Below, one piece after another: positions 13,363 through 21,985 of a DNA stretch of 42,878 nt. The stretch lies in the IMG/VR virus record IMGVR_UViG_3300043570_003418, positions 1 through 42,878 of that record; one strand, written 5' to 3'. The translations under genes were made by a program, and so were the position numbers. Source of the stretch: a virus. The stretch's first letter is position 1; each line of letters opens with the position of its first letter. Under the pieces are notes generated by a model. The model worked only from the letters and a program-made list of their open reading frames with translations. It ran no database searches and was not told where the DNA came from.

Positions 13363-14895
13363 ATGTCAAACGTAGTAAGTTTTAAAAGTTATTTGGCTGA
13401 GGCCATGTCAACCTCGTCAGTCGATAAATCAGCATTCCTAATTGCTAAATATCTAAAGAAGAAAACTGGTGTAATCCTGTTTCGTTATCCTGGCCTTGAA
13501 GCATTTAAGAACGCTGATGGAGCAGGCTTTGGTTTGCGTTTCTATTCTAGCAAAAAGAATATGTCATTGCGTTTCAACTGGAAAAGCACTAGTCAAGCTG
13601 GCTATTCAAATCTTGCAAGCATTGATTTTTGGAATGGTAAAACACCAGCACCTTTCCATATTGAATTTGATCAGACTGTAAGCGTTGTTAAAGTATTGCC
13701 ACTCATTGCAGATGCACTTAAAAACAACAGCATTGAGCTGGGCAAGATTCGTACCATGCCTGATGATGTGCCACTCAACGAAGATTTTAATTATGATTTT
13801 TTAGCTGAAGCCGCTAGCCCAGTAGATATTCTTAATGATATCTTGGATATGGTTACCGAACCTTCCTTCGCAAAAGGCAAGGTATATACCAAACACAAGA
13901 GTGCTGGTCAGAAGATTTTTGATCAGCTTGAAACCTCATACCCATCGCTGTTTGTCAAGACTGGCACAAAGTTCACATGGGCTGGTAAAGCAAAGGACAT
14001 CGAAAAGATTCGCAAAGAACAAGGTGCGCTGCTTGATGCAACTGGCAGTGTTGAAGCAAAGGTAACGCGTGGCTCTGCTAAAGAAAAGTATGTTATATCT
14101 CAAGAGATCAACGCTCTTGAAAGCGATCAAGAGCGCCTCACCTTTGAAGCTCAATTGGTCGACCTAGAGAATCTAGTTAAAATGACTGTTAGCGGTGCTG
14201 CCAATGCATTGTTTGTCAGTGGTAAAGGTGGCGTTGGTAAAACACATACAACCGAACAAATCCTTAGTAACCTTGGATTGCGCGATGGCGCTGGTTACTT
14301 TAAAAATACTGGTAGTGCGAGCGCTGCTGGTTTATACTCATTGCTGTTCCGCTATAAGGATAAGATCATCTTCTTTGATGATTCCGACGATGCATTGGGT
14401 GATCAAGAAGCACGCAACTTGTTGAAGGCCGCTACCGATACCAAGAAGATTCGTAAGTTGGTGTGGAACAAAATGGGTAAAAATGTTGCTGATCCTGATG
14501 ACATGACCGATGAAGAAATTCTTGATGCAGGCTTGATTCCGCGTTATTTTGAATTTACAGGTAAAGTTATTTTTATTAGTAACCTTCCATTAAACAAACT
14601 TGATCCTGATGGCGCGCTGCGTACTCGTGCGTTCATTATCAATATTGATCCAACTGAAGCTGAAATTTATGATTTCATGGATAAAATTGTTGGTAAGATT
14701 ACTCTTGAGGATGGTCTTCAGCTGGATGATAAAGCACGTAAGCATGTTGTTGACCTGTTGCGCAAAGGCAAGAGCAAACAAAGTGCTAACCTTCGTAAAT
14801 TATCACGCGGCCTAAACATGAGTGCTGGTGCTATTGCAAGTGGCGTTGAAATTAGTGATGCCGAACTGTCACGAATGATTGAATCATATGCTTGA
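13363..14895 (+). CDS. AAA-type ATPase with N-terminal capsid-targeting-like tag
   Basis: 510 residues. The start MSNVVSFKSYLAEAMS carries the FKxYLxE/A tag seen in many neighbours. A second NYDFLAEAAS site lies near residue 140. The ATPase core is in the C-terminal half: VSGKGGVGKTHTTEQIL (about 285-301, Walker A), KIIFFDDSDDAL (Walker B) and KVIFISNLPLNKLDP, with a downstream arginine-rich segment (sensor/Arg finger region). The ATPase core is clearly AAA; what it acts on is unknown. The tag and late promoter suggest a virion-packaged enzyme or a head-assembly factor. Confidence 0.7.
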   Translation: MSNVVSFKSYLAEAMSTSSVDKSAFLIAKYLKKKTGVILFRYPGLEAFKNADGAGFGLRFYSSKKNMSLRFNWKSTSQAGYSNLASIDFWNGKTPAPFHIEFDQTVSVVKVLPLIADALKNNSIELGKIRTMPDDVPLNEDFNYDFLAEAASPVDILNDILDMVTEPSFAKGKVYTKHKSAGQKIFDQLETSYPSLFVKTGTKFTWAGKAKDIEKIRKEQGALLDATGSVEAKVTRGSAKEKYVISQEINALESDQERLTFEAQLVDLENLVKMTVSGAANALFVSGKGGVGKTHTTEQILSNLGLRDGAGYFKNTGSASAAGLYSLLFRYKDKIIFFDDSDDALGDQEARNLLKAATDTKKIRKLVWNKMGKNVADPDDMTDEEILDAGLIPRYFEFTGKVIFISNLPLNKLDPDGALRTRAFIINIDPTEAEIYDFMDKIVGKITLEDGLQLDDKARKHVVDLLRKGKSKQSANLRKLSRGLNMSAGAIASGVEISDAELSRMIESYA

Positions 14896-14901
14896 CCCTC
14901 A

Positions 14902-15357
14902 GTGATTAAATTTAGTATATACGGCTGCGGCGCAGATAAGCGATTAAAACGTCGCATTGGTGCTGCAGCCGTTTTCTTTTTGAAGGCGTTGATTCCGCGT
15001 AAGCGTAACATCGAAATACGTATAAAATTGGTCAAGGGTATGTTGGCTAATGAAAATACATACGGTGAATGCTATGATTTGGATGCGTCACAGCACAATG
15101 ATTATTATACAATTCGTCTAGACTATAATGATAATGATACTGATACTCTAATACGCACTCTTGCACATGAAATGATTCATATCAAACAGTTTTCTCGTGG
15201 AGAATTGAGGATGTTATATTCAGGATATTGTGCGCGATGGAAAGGTAAAAATTATGCTGACAATACCGACTATGAAGAATGCCCGTGGGAAATAGAAGCA
15301 AACACTTTAGAGCCAGCTTTATCAGCCGCATTTATATCCAAATACCCTTTGGTATAA
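14902..15357 (+). CDS. Zinc metallopeptidase-like protein (HExxH)
   Basis: 151 residues from a GTG start. LAHEMIHIKQF (about 108-118) is an HExxH zinc site, and ECPWEIEANTLE further on supplies a candidate third ligand Glu, as in SprT-like and other small phage metalloproteases. The N-terminal third is basic. It starts six bases after the ATPase stop, so it belongs to the same late unit. The substrate is unknown; no signal peptide is seen. Confidence 0.65.
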   Translation: MIKFSIYGCGADKRLKRRIGAAAVFFLKALIPRKRNIEIRIKLVKGMLANENTYGECYDLDASQHNDYYTIRLDYNDNDTDTLIRTLAHEMIHIKQFSRGELRMLYSGYCARWKGKNYADNTDYEECPWEIEANTLEPALSAAFISKYPLV

Positions 15358-15360
15358 ATA
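15353..15360 (+). promoter_or_regulatory. Late promoter
   Basis: TATAAATA overlapping the end of the metallopeptidase gene, with ATG 15376 fifteen bases downstream. Confidence 0.75.
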
Positions 15361-15375
15361 ACTATAATTCACATT

Positions 15376-16290
15376 ATGTCAAACTTAGCCGGAAAAGAAT
15401 TATATAAGTACGATTGGCGTGCCGAAGTTTTTCTTAAAAAACTTAAGAACAGTGAAGCGTTTGAATTGGAGAATGGCAAAAAAGTGGTATTCATACCAGC
15501 TAAAGACGTTATCAACATCATTACCAAAAGACTGCCCACAAGCGCTATACGATTACTTGATGGCAAAGGCAATACATATTCGCTAAAGGATATTGCAAAA
15601 AATTCAGAATTTGGTGGGCGTGGTAGCGGCGGCGGAACTGTTAAAGAGGACCGCGAATTGGCTTCTTTGATAGAACAAATTGATGCTGCAAAAAGCGACA
15701 TTGCCGCTGCTACAATCAAAATAAAAGTTGGCAATAAAACTTATGATGTGTATGGTGCAGCTAGTACTGCAGGAACTCCTAAGAGCGACTTTCACTTATT
15801 GGATATTGACGGCAAAGAGATTGTTTGGCTATCACATAAAGATGGCAATAAAGCAAAAGACTTTCAACAATGGGGTGGTATAAGTTCAGCAAAAGAACCA
15901 ACAATTTTTGCTCACAAAGAAACTCAAAAATTTATAGCCGATCTTAAAAGAGATTATCCTGATGGTTTGCCACCTGCTACTACACTATATCGTAAAATTA
16001 AAGATGACAAGTTGAAAATGCTTAGTGTATATGGCAATAAGTACGGTGGCACACTTGGTCAACAAAATGTTAGCATGCTGTTGCAAGGACCAGTTAAACT
16101 CGTCAAGAAGGGTAAGCATTATGAATTGTCTGCCAATCACGTTCATTATAATGGTGATAGCGTAGATGGCGATGGATATGATCCGGTTCTTATGGCTATA
16201 TACAAAGGTGATCGTAGTGATGCTGGCGTAAAAGGCACACGCATTGTAATCAGTCCAGTAGGTGGACGCAAAGGAATTGAATATAAATGA
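15376..16290 (+). CDS. Late protein with possible PD-(D/E)XK-like domain
   Basis: 304 residues. The N-terminal 75 residues (KELYKYDWRAEVFLKKLKNS, then SEFGGRGSGG) are shared with the next gene and form a common module. The second part has KSDFHLLDIDGKEIVWLSHK, then GNKAKDFQQWGGIS, an arrangement (D, then E-x-x-W-x-S-x-K) reminiscent of a PD-(D/E)XK nuclease core. Nuclease function is an inference. The typical FKxYLxE tag is missing at this start. It overlaps the next gene by ATGA at 16287-16290. Confidence 0.5.
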   Translation: MSNLAGKELYKYDWRAEVFLKKLKNSEAFELENGKKVVFIPAKDVINIITKRLPTSAIRLLDGKGNTYSLKDIAKNSEFGGRGSGGGTVKEDRELASLIEQIDAAKSDIAAATIKIKVGNKTYDVYGAASTAGTPKSDFHLLDIDGKEIVWLSHKDGNKAKDFQQWGGISSAKEPTIFAHKETQKFIADLKRDYPDGLPPATTLYRKIKDDKLKMLSVYGNKYGGTLGQQNVSMLLQGPVKLVKKGKHYELSANHVHYNGDSVDGDGYDPVLMAIYKGDRSDAGVKGTRIVISPVGGRKGIEYK

Positions 16291-17594
16291 TATCATTTAA
16301 ACAACACTATTTGACCGAAGGTGCAAACCTAGCACCAGCCGAACTATACAAATATGATTGGCGTGTTGACATGTTTCTTGACAAATACAAGAACAGTCAA
16401 CCATTAACATTAGCGGCGGGTGGCGAAGTGGTATTGCGTTATGACGCAAAGACTGCAGCTGACGTTAAAGCTAAAAATAACCCAGGCAAGATTGTTTTCC
16501 ATTCTGCTAAAGATGATGCAACATACGCTCTTAAAGACTTTGCTAAAACCAAAGAATTTGGTGGAGGAGGCGGCAAAGGTGCTGGTGCAGATGTTACACG
16601 TACTACAGAAAGTGCACAAGCCGTATATGCAGCTGCCCGATGGGCTGGCAGCAAAAACTATACCGCTATTGATTTGGAACGCGCATATAACAGCTGCAAA
16701 GTAGATGAACCATTTGAAAACATATTGAATGGTTTATCACCAGCATGGCGTGATAGCTGTATTCTTGGTGCTGAAGCATTGCATAAAAAATACAGCAAAA
16801 AGAATTATACTTTCCATCGTGGCAGCGACTGGGTAGAGTCACTTGAAAAAACATTCAAGAAACTCAACAGTGCCGAAAAGATATTTTTGAATGTCAACAA
16901 ATGGAGTCCAGCTGACATCTATATGGTATCGCCAGCTGGTGCTGCGGTTAAACTTGCGGCTGCTACAAATATTATAGAATTGAATGGATTGCTTCTTGAG
17001 GCAATGCGCGCTGGTGATATAGTTGGTGTATCTCTAAAGCTGCTCAAAGGAGGTGTCAAGATGTCAACTTACAATGCTGGTGATGAAAAGCATACCATTG
17101 AATTTGACAAGTTTACAACTGGCAATAAAGGATTCTTTAGCGGTAAGGATATCTATATGTATTTCTCACAGAATGGCAAAATACAATTCCGTACCTTTCC
17201 TGAAACTTTCCAAGGCGAAATCAAAGGGAAGAATGCTAATCAAGGTAAACTTAGCTATGGTCCAATTCAAACTGTATTGCGTCACCTTCGATTGCCGCAA
17301 CTGATTGACATCAAAACTTTACGTAAAGCATTGGCTGAAAGCGATGAGAAAACGTATAAAGAGTTTTACGAGAATTATACACGCTATTCGATGGACTCTT
17401 CAAAGTTGCAATACAACGCATTCGTTGAAGAATGTAAAGCCAAAGGTGTTAGCTGGGCCTTTAGCAAATTCCTAGGATGTCAGCTTATAGATATAGTCAA
17501 GAGCAGTCATCGCGAAGATGATTTTATTACTTCATGCATTCAATATGCAAGCAGCAGTTCAGACTTGAGCGCACCTTTTATCAAATTAGAATAA
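16287..17594 (+). CDS. Tagged late protein sharing a module with the gene upstream
   Basis: 435 residues. It starts with the tag MISFKQHYLTE/G. The next 80 residues (AELYKYDWRVDMFLDKYKNS, then KEFGGGGGKG) match the N-terminal module of the protein at 15376. The remaining 320 residues contain LNVNKWSPADIYMVSP and GDIVGVSLKLLKGG, patterns I recall from uncharacterised proteins of T4-like marine phages. No enzyme is recognised. The tag predicts cleavage after TE and packaging into the prohead. Confidence 0.55.
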   Translation: MISFKQHYLTEGANLAPAELYKYDWRVDMFLDKYKNSQPLTLAAGGEVVLRYDAKTAADVKAKNNPGKIVFHSAKDDATYALKDFAKTKEFGGGGGKGAGADVTRTTESAQAVYAAARWAGSKNYTAIDLERAYNSCKVDEPFENILNGLSPAWRDSCILGAEALHKKYSKKNYTFHRGSDWVESLEKTFKKLNSAEKIFLNVNKWSPADIYMVSPAGAAVKLAAATNIIELNGLLLEAMRAGDIVGVSLKLLKGGVKMSTYNAGDEKHTIEFDKFTTGNKGFFSGKDIYMYFSQNGKIQFRTFPETFQGEIKGKNANQGKLSYGPIQTVLRHLRLPQLIDIKTLRKALAESDEKTYKEFYENYTRYSMDSSKLQYNAFVEECKAKGVSWAFSKFLGCQLIDIVKSSHREDDFITSCIQYASSSSDLSAPFIKLE

Positions 17595-17595
17595 T

Positions 17596-17655
17596 ATGTT
17601 ATCATTTAAACAACACATAGCCGAAGCTAGCGTCTTCAATGTGGGTATATTATAA
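17596..17655 (+). pseudogene. Start of a tagged late gene cut off by an endonuclease insertion
   Basis: ATG 17596 opens a frame of only 19 residues, MLSFKQHIAEASVFNVGIL, ending at TAA within the late promoter of the endonuclease gene. The first eleven residues are the FKxxIAE/A tag found on the neighbouring late proteins. The rest of the gene is absent: the homing endonuclease gene follows at once and then a different, complete tagged gene begins at 18311. I read it as a gene destroyed by the insertion, with its tag surviving. Confidence 0.65.
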
Positions 17656-17680
17656 ATAACATTATGTTTATATACCTCAC
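17641..17680 (+). promoter_or_regulatory. Late promoter within a hairpin that covers an endonuclease start
   Basis: GTGGGTATAT (17641-17650) pairs with ATATACCTCAC (17670-17680) with one bulged base. TATAAATA is at 17651-17658 and ATG 17664 lies in the loop. Design and position resemble the element at 10153. Confidence 0.7.
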
Positions 17681-18314
17681 TACCAACGTAATTAACAATA
17701 AGAAATATATTGGAATGTGCACACGCGAGGCACCTAATTATTTAGGTAGCGGTACATTACTAAAACAGAGCATTAAAAAATACGGTAAAGAAAATTTTAA
17801 AAGACAAATACTGCAAGAATGTTTTACATTTGAAGAATTATGCAAGGCTGAAGATTATTGGATTATTAAATATAATGCCGTTGAATCTAAAGACTTTTAT
17901 AATTTAAATAAAGGTGGAATGGGTGGTAATTCTGAATTATTAAAATCATACTGGTCAACCCTATCGGAATCAGAACGAAAAACTAATAGAAATTGGAATG
18001 GCCATTTTTGCAATTCAAAGCTATCTCGTGACGTATATGACGATCCAAAATGGCGTGATAAAGTATCAAAAAGCGTAACTGAATCATGGGCAAATTTAAC
18101 AGCTGAAGAATCCATTGCTAGACGAGAAGCAATTAAAAAAGGTATTGCTGAAAAACGTGACTTTAGCGGAGATAAAAATCCAATGGCTGGTAGATCTATT
18201 GTAAAAGAAAAGAATTTAAAATGGTATACTGACGGAACATTAAGCATATATGTTACCGAAGGAACTCAACCGGATGGCTTTTATAAAGGAAGAAAATTTA
18301 AAAATAAACAATGA
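17664..18314 (+). CDS. GIY-YIG homing endonuclease (Seg-like)
   Basis: 216 residues. FIYLTTNVINNKKYIG followed by YLGSG is the GIY-YIG core (about 2-32), then helical residues with KYGKENFKRQIL and EDYWIIKYNA complete the nuclease domain. The C-terminal part has GDKNPMAGRSIVKEKN, a NUMOD-type DNA-binding motif. It has its own late promoter and hairpin and is more AT-rich than its neighbours. Its end overlaps the next start by ATGA (18311-18314). It interrupts a tagged late gene at 17596. Confidence 0.85.
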   Translation: MFIYLTTNVINNKKYIGMCTREAPNYLGSGTLLKQSIKKYGKENFKRQILQECFTFEELCKAEDYWIIKYNAVESKDFYNLNKGGMGGNSELLKSYWSTLSESERKTNRNWNGHFCNSKLSRDVYDDPKWRDKVSKSVTESWANLTAEESIARREAIKKGIAEKRDFSGDKNPMAGRSIVKEKNLKWYTDGTLSIYVTEGTQPDGFYKGRKFKNKQ

Positions 18315-19549
18315 AATCATTTAAAGAATATCTGTCTGAATCCACCACACCTGGTAAAAATGTTCATCTTATGCATCTTGAGGATGCTGTATTATACGGA
18401 GGTGTTGAAGGAACGCGGGATGCAATCAATGCACTGCGCAGCCTGCGTGATATGTTGGCTGGCAACAGCAATGGAGCAGTTGATGTTACTGTCAAATGGG
18501 ATGGTGCTCCGGCCGTGTTCTGTGGCGTTGATCCAAGTGACGGACAATTCTTCGTAGCTAAGAAAGGTATCTTCAATAAGAACCCAAAGGTATATAAAAG
18601 TATAGCTGATGTAAAAGCAGACACAAGTGGCGAACTTGCTGACAAACTGAGTGTTGCTTACGTCGAACTAAAGAAACTCGGTATTAAGAATGTTATACAA
18701 GGCGACCTGATGTTTACCAAAGGTGACCTAAAAAAGGTTAGTATTGAAGGAGAAAAGTATGTTGTGTTTCAACCCAATACCATTGCATATGCTGTCCCAG
18801 CTGAAAGCGAATTGGCTGATACGCTAAAGAAGGCAAATCTTGGCATTGTATTTCACACATCATACAATGGCAGTAGTTTTGAGAGTATGACTGCTAGTTA
18901 TGGCGTTGACACACGATCTCTTAAAAAGTTGCCTAGTGTATGGTATCAAGATGCAACCATCCATGACCTGAGCGGTAAGGCTACACTGACAGCAGCTGAT
19001 ACGGCACAAGTTACGGCTGCACTATCTGAAGCAGGTAAGATCTTTCAAAAGATTAGCAGCACCACTCTAAAAGCTATCGAACAGGATGCTGAATTTGCAA
19101 CTACTCTTGAAACATACAACAACACATACGTTCGCAAAGGAGAAACCGTAACCGATACAAAGGCTCATGTAAATGGACTTATTGCATGGGCAACCAAAAA
19201 GTTTGATGCTGATGTAGCAAGCAAGAAAAGTGAAAAAGGTCAGGCTGCGGCAAGCGCGCGCAAAGATGCTTACCTAGCATTTTTCAATGCTTCCAATAAA
19301 GCAAATCTTGACTTGATGTATCAGTTACAAAATGCTATTGTCAAGGCCAAGTTGATTATTATACAAAAGCTTGACAGCCTTAAAAAGATAAATACCTTTG
19401 TCAAAACAAGTGATGGATTCCGCGTAACCAGTCAAGAAGGCTTTGTTGCTATTGACCATCTTAAAGGCGGCGCAGTCAAACTGGTCGACCGCATGACATT
19501 TAGTAAAAACAATTTCGATCCAAACATAATCAAAGGCTGGCAAAAATGA
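18311..19549 (+). CDS. Tagged ligase-like nucleotidyltransferase-fold protein
   Basis: 412 residues beginning MKSFKEYLSE/S, the capsid-targeting-like tag. VTVKWDGAPAVFCG (about 59-72) matches motif I (KxDG) of ATP-dependent nucleic acid ligases, GEKYVVFQPNTIAY could be motif III, SQEGFVAI motif IV and GGAVKLVDRMTF motif V. The protein pattern resembles a DUF family of T4-like phages that I believe is numbered DUF6267. Lysine-adenylation activity is plausible but unproven. A packaged nucleic-acid ligase-like enzyme would be unusual. Confidence 0.6.
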   Translation: MKSFKEYLSESTTPGKNVHLMHLEDAVLYGGVEGTRDAINALRSLRDMLAGNSNGAVDVTVKWDGAPAVFCGVDPSDGQFFVAKKGIFNKNPKVYKSIADVKADTSGELADKLSVAYVELKKLGIKNVIQGDLMFTKGDLKKVSIEGEKYVVFQPNTIAYAVPAESELADTLKKANLGIVFHTSYNGSSFESMTASYGVDTRSLKKLPSVWYQDATIHDLSGKATLTAADTAQVTAALSEAGKIFQKISSTTLKAIEQDAEFATTLETYNNTYVRKGETVTDTKAHVNGLIAWATKKFDADVASKKSEKGQAAASARKDAYLAFFNASNKANLDLMYQLQNAIVKAKLIIIQKLDSLKKINTFVKTSDGFRVTSQEGFVAIDHLKGGAVKLVDRMTFSKNNFDPNIIKGWQK

Positions 19550-20217
19550 ATATACAAGACGACCCATTGGTAAATATAGCACGAGCTATACTTGAAGGCA
19601 CAGCCCATAAGTTTGGTGATATGGTAACAGCATCTAGCATCAATGCAACTGAGCTGCGGTATGAAACGCAAAAGATCGACCACAAGTATGGTAACTTTGC
19701 TGAATACATTGACCCTACTGAAGGCGCTGGTGGAGGTACAGATGGTATGTTTATTGACAAACAATGGGAGAAATTCTATAAAGCAAACGACCTGCGTTTT
19801 ACGGTATTTAGTTATATGCTTGATCTCTTTACTCCCAAGAGCAAAACACTACTTGCTCTTTCAAAACAGATGGTGGAATTGCCGGCATATCAAAGCAGCC
19901 CAGAAAAATATGCATTGATTGATGAAGTTAAAGAAACATACACTCATGTAGGTGTGGTACGTCCTACCGAAAAGTATCGTTTTATAGTTGATGAAGCAAC
20001 CTGGAAAGCATTGCCGAGTGAAGTGATTGGCAATACGTCATATGACTATAGCTTCCATGCTGGTGAAGGCACCGTTGACAGTTTCCTGATGGCAATTGGT
20101 GGCAGCGAAGCAGATGTTAAAAGCAAACTTAAAAAGGGCCTGAGTAAAGTCAAAGCAGAATATATTGGCAATGCGATGGAACTTAAATATGCACAGAAAG
20201 GTGCAGTAGGACGCTAA
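19546..20217 (+). CDS. Late protein, unknown function, possible tag
   Basis: 223 residues. The N-terminal DDPLVNIARAILEGTAH contains an I-L-E/G site compatible with the prohead protease consensus, though the tag differs from the FKxYLxE form. A glycine-rich turn (EGAGGGTDG) lies near residue 62. No known domain. It overlaps the previous gene by ATGA (19546-19549). Confidence 0.45.
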   Translation: MNIQDDPLVNIARAILEGTAHKFGDMVTASSINATELRYETQKIDHKYGNFAEYIDPTEGAGGGTDGMFIDKQWEKFYKANDLRFTVFSYMLDLFTPKSKTLLALSKQMVELPAYQSSPEKYALIDEVKETYTHVGVVRPTEKYRFIVDEATWKALPSEVIGNTSYDYSFHAGEGTVDSFLMAIGGSEADVKSKLKKGLSKVKAEYIGNAMELKYAQKGAVGR

Positions 20218-20225
20218 TATAAATA
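20218..20225 (+). promoter_or_regulatory. Late promoter
   Basis: TATAAATA directly after the previous stop and seven bases before ATG 20233. Confidence 0.75.
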
Positions 20226-20232
20226 TAATACT

Positions 20233-20460
20233 ATGAGTAAACCGTTTTCATTTCGTGACTTGATGGTAGTTGACCAGACCGAAGGGTCTTGGGATGACGC
20301 CATCGGATTGATTGCCTACCAATATAAAAAGCGGCGCCGTGGACTACTTGGCGAAGCTGTTGAGGACAAGTGTGCAGAATGCGATTGTGAACCTTGTGTT
20401 TGTGATGAATCTCTTGAAGCACAATTTGACGCATTGACAGCGGTTGATGATAGCCTATAA
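20233..20460 (+). CDS. Small late protein with Cys-rich centre
   Basis: 75 residues: MSKPFSFRDLMVVDQTE, a basic YKKRRRGLLGEA stretch, then a CAECDCEPCVC cluster that could bind metal, and an acidic end. The start FSFRDLM...TE resembles a variant tag, and LLGE/A is a second possible prohead-protease site. Small tagged proteins with a basic centre recall T4 prohead core proteins, but this is only an analogy. Confidence 0.5.
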   Translation: MSKPFSFRDLMVVDQTEGSWDDAIGLIAYQYKKRRRGLLGEAVEDKCAECDCEPCVCDESLEAQFDALTAVDDSL

Positions 20461-20468
20461 ATCATAAT

Positions 20469-21305
20469 ATGATCAAGTCCTTTAAGTCATTTACTGAAGA
20501 ACGCACTAATGGCGTAGTAGTTACCTTTGGGCGATACAATCCACCAACTATTGGCCATGAAAAATTATTTGATGCGGTCTCAAAAATTGCAAAAGGTAAA
20601 AACTTTCTAATCTATTCATCTCAAAGCCATGACCTTAAAAATCCATTGGCCTATGAAGAAAAGATCAAGTTTCTTCGCAAAATGTTTCCACAATATGGAC
20701 GCAGCATTATATCCGATAAAGGTGTAAAGAATGTATTTGATGTTGCGGTCAAAGCATATGAAGCTGGATATACCAAACTGACACTCGTTGTTGGCAGTGA
20801 CCGTATTGATGAATTCACCAAGCTGCTAAACAAATATGATGCTGTTAAAGCTGGCCATGGTTACTATACATTCCGTGATGGCATTGAAGTAAAGAGTGCT
20901 GGAGAACGCGATCCTGATAGCGAAGGCGTAAGCGGCATGAGCGCTAGCAAAATGCGAGCAGCCGCTGCAGACAATGACCTTGAAGCTTTTGCAAAAGGCG
21001 TGCCCAAAACATTTGGTGAAGTTAAAGAATTGTTTAATGCAGTGCGAGTTGGATTGGGACTTAAAGAAAGCCACAACTTTCGCAAGCATGTACAATTTGT
21101 ACCCATTTCAGAAAATCGCGAGCGCTATATTGCTGGCGAGATTTTCAACAAAGGCGATGTAATATACAGCGTCAAAACCGGAGAAGCTGAACTGATGGTA
21201 TTGGAAAAGAAACCAAACTATGTGGTGTGTAAGAACCTACATACACTAGATGAAAGTAAAATTTTTGTTGCGGATCTCCGCCTAACCTTAGAACAAACAA
21301 TATGA
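20469..21305 (+). CDS. Tagged nucleotidyltransferase (NMN adenylyltransferase/cytidylyltransferase type)
   Basis: 278 residues. The tag is MIKSFKSFTE. VVTFGRYNPPTIGHEKLFDA (about 18-37) has the TxxHxGH-like nucleotide-binding site, LVVGSDRIDEF follows, and GVSGMSASKMRAAA holds the SxSxxR signature of the HIGH-family nucleotidyltransferases. Relatives include NadM/NadR and phage proteins of this type. The C-terminal 80 residues form a separate small beta domain (GDVIYSVKTGEAELMVLEKK). If packaged, it could act on NAD precursors early in infection. A weak late promoter (TATAAATC, 20456-20463) lies upstream. Confidence 0.72.
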   Translation: MIKSFKSFTEERTNGVVVTFGRYNPPTIGHEKLFDAVSKIAKGKNFLIYSSQSHDLKNPLAYEEKIKFLRKMFPQYGRSIISDKGVKNVFDVAVKAYEAGYTKLTLVVGSDRIDEFTKLLNKYDAVKAGHGYYTFRDGIEVKSAGERDPDSEGVSGMSASKMRAAAADNDLEAFAKGVPKTFGEVKELFNAVRVGLGLKESHNFRKHVQFVPISENRERYIAGEIFNKGDVIYSVKTGEAELMVLEKKPNYVVCKNLHTLDESKIFVADLRLTLEQTI

Positions 21306-21985
21306 AAGAAAATCAATTATCTGAAGTTAAATCTTCTGCAAATCTTAAAGTAGGTGACGCCGTAAAAGTTACGGTTAGCAGTGGATCATACAATTGGTCA
21401 ACTGGTAAAACTACAAGTCCTGAGGTTACAGCCAAAGGTAAAATCCTTAAGATTGATCACAAAGAAAAAAGTGTTCACGCTGGAGATGTAGGCCCAATGT
21501 ATACTGTGAAATTTAAAAATCCGCTCTCTGGTAGAATTGAAACAAATGAGTTTGGCAGTGTCATGCCTGAAAGCATTGAAACATCCTCTTTACAAACCGC
21601 CCGCCAAAAGCGTATTGTTGAACTTGCAACAAATAGTCCGTATGATGACTTGATCACATCCTTTGTTGAAAGCACAGGCGACTTTGAAAGCCTTAGCATT
21701 CTTGATATTAAAGAAAAGTATCACGCATTCATTGAAGCAAATACACCAGACTCCTATGAAGAAGGCGGTATTGTTGAAGGTGAATGCTTTAAGATTCGCT
21801 GCGTTGAAAGCCATGGCGGGTGCAGAGTAGGTGATACCTACCATGGCCGCTGGGTTGCTGGCCAAACCTCTAACCTATTGCGGCTACAAGTTGAAGATCT
21901 CCCAGGTGCTACTCAACATCCTATTGCTTTTTACAATAAAACAACCAACTACATCTCAATCCCAAAACAATTCACACTCTTATGA
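21302..21985 (+). CDS. Late protein, unknown function
   Basis: 227 residues. The N-terminal domain (LKVGDAVKVTVSSGSYNWST) looks like a small beta barrel, a helical middle follows, and the C-terminal third is another beta domain (FKIRCVESHGGCRVGDTYHG). The short start MKENQLSE/V could be a tag remnant. It overlaps both neighbours by ATGA. Confidence 0.45.
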   Translation: MKENQLSEVKSSANLKVGDAVKVTVSSGSYNWSTGKTTSPEVTAKGKILKIDHKEKSVHAGDVGPMYTVKFKNPLSGRIETNEFGSVMPESIETSSLQTARQKRIVELATNSPYDDLITSFVESTGDFESLSILDIKEKYHAFIEANTPDSYEEGGIVEGECFKIRCVESHGGCRVGDTYHGRWVAGQTSNLLRLQVEDLPGATQHPIAFYNKTTNYISIPKQFTLL

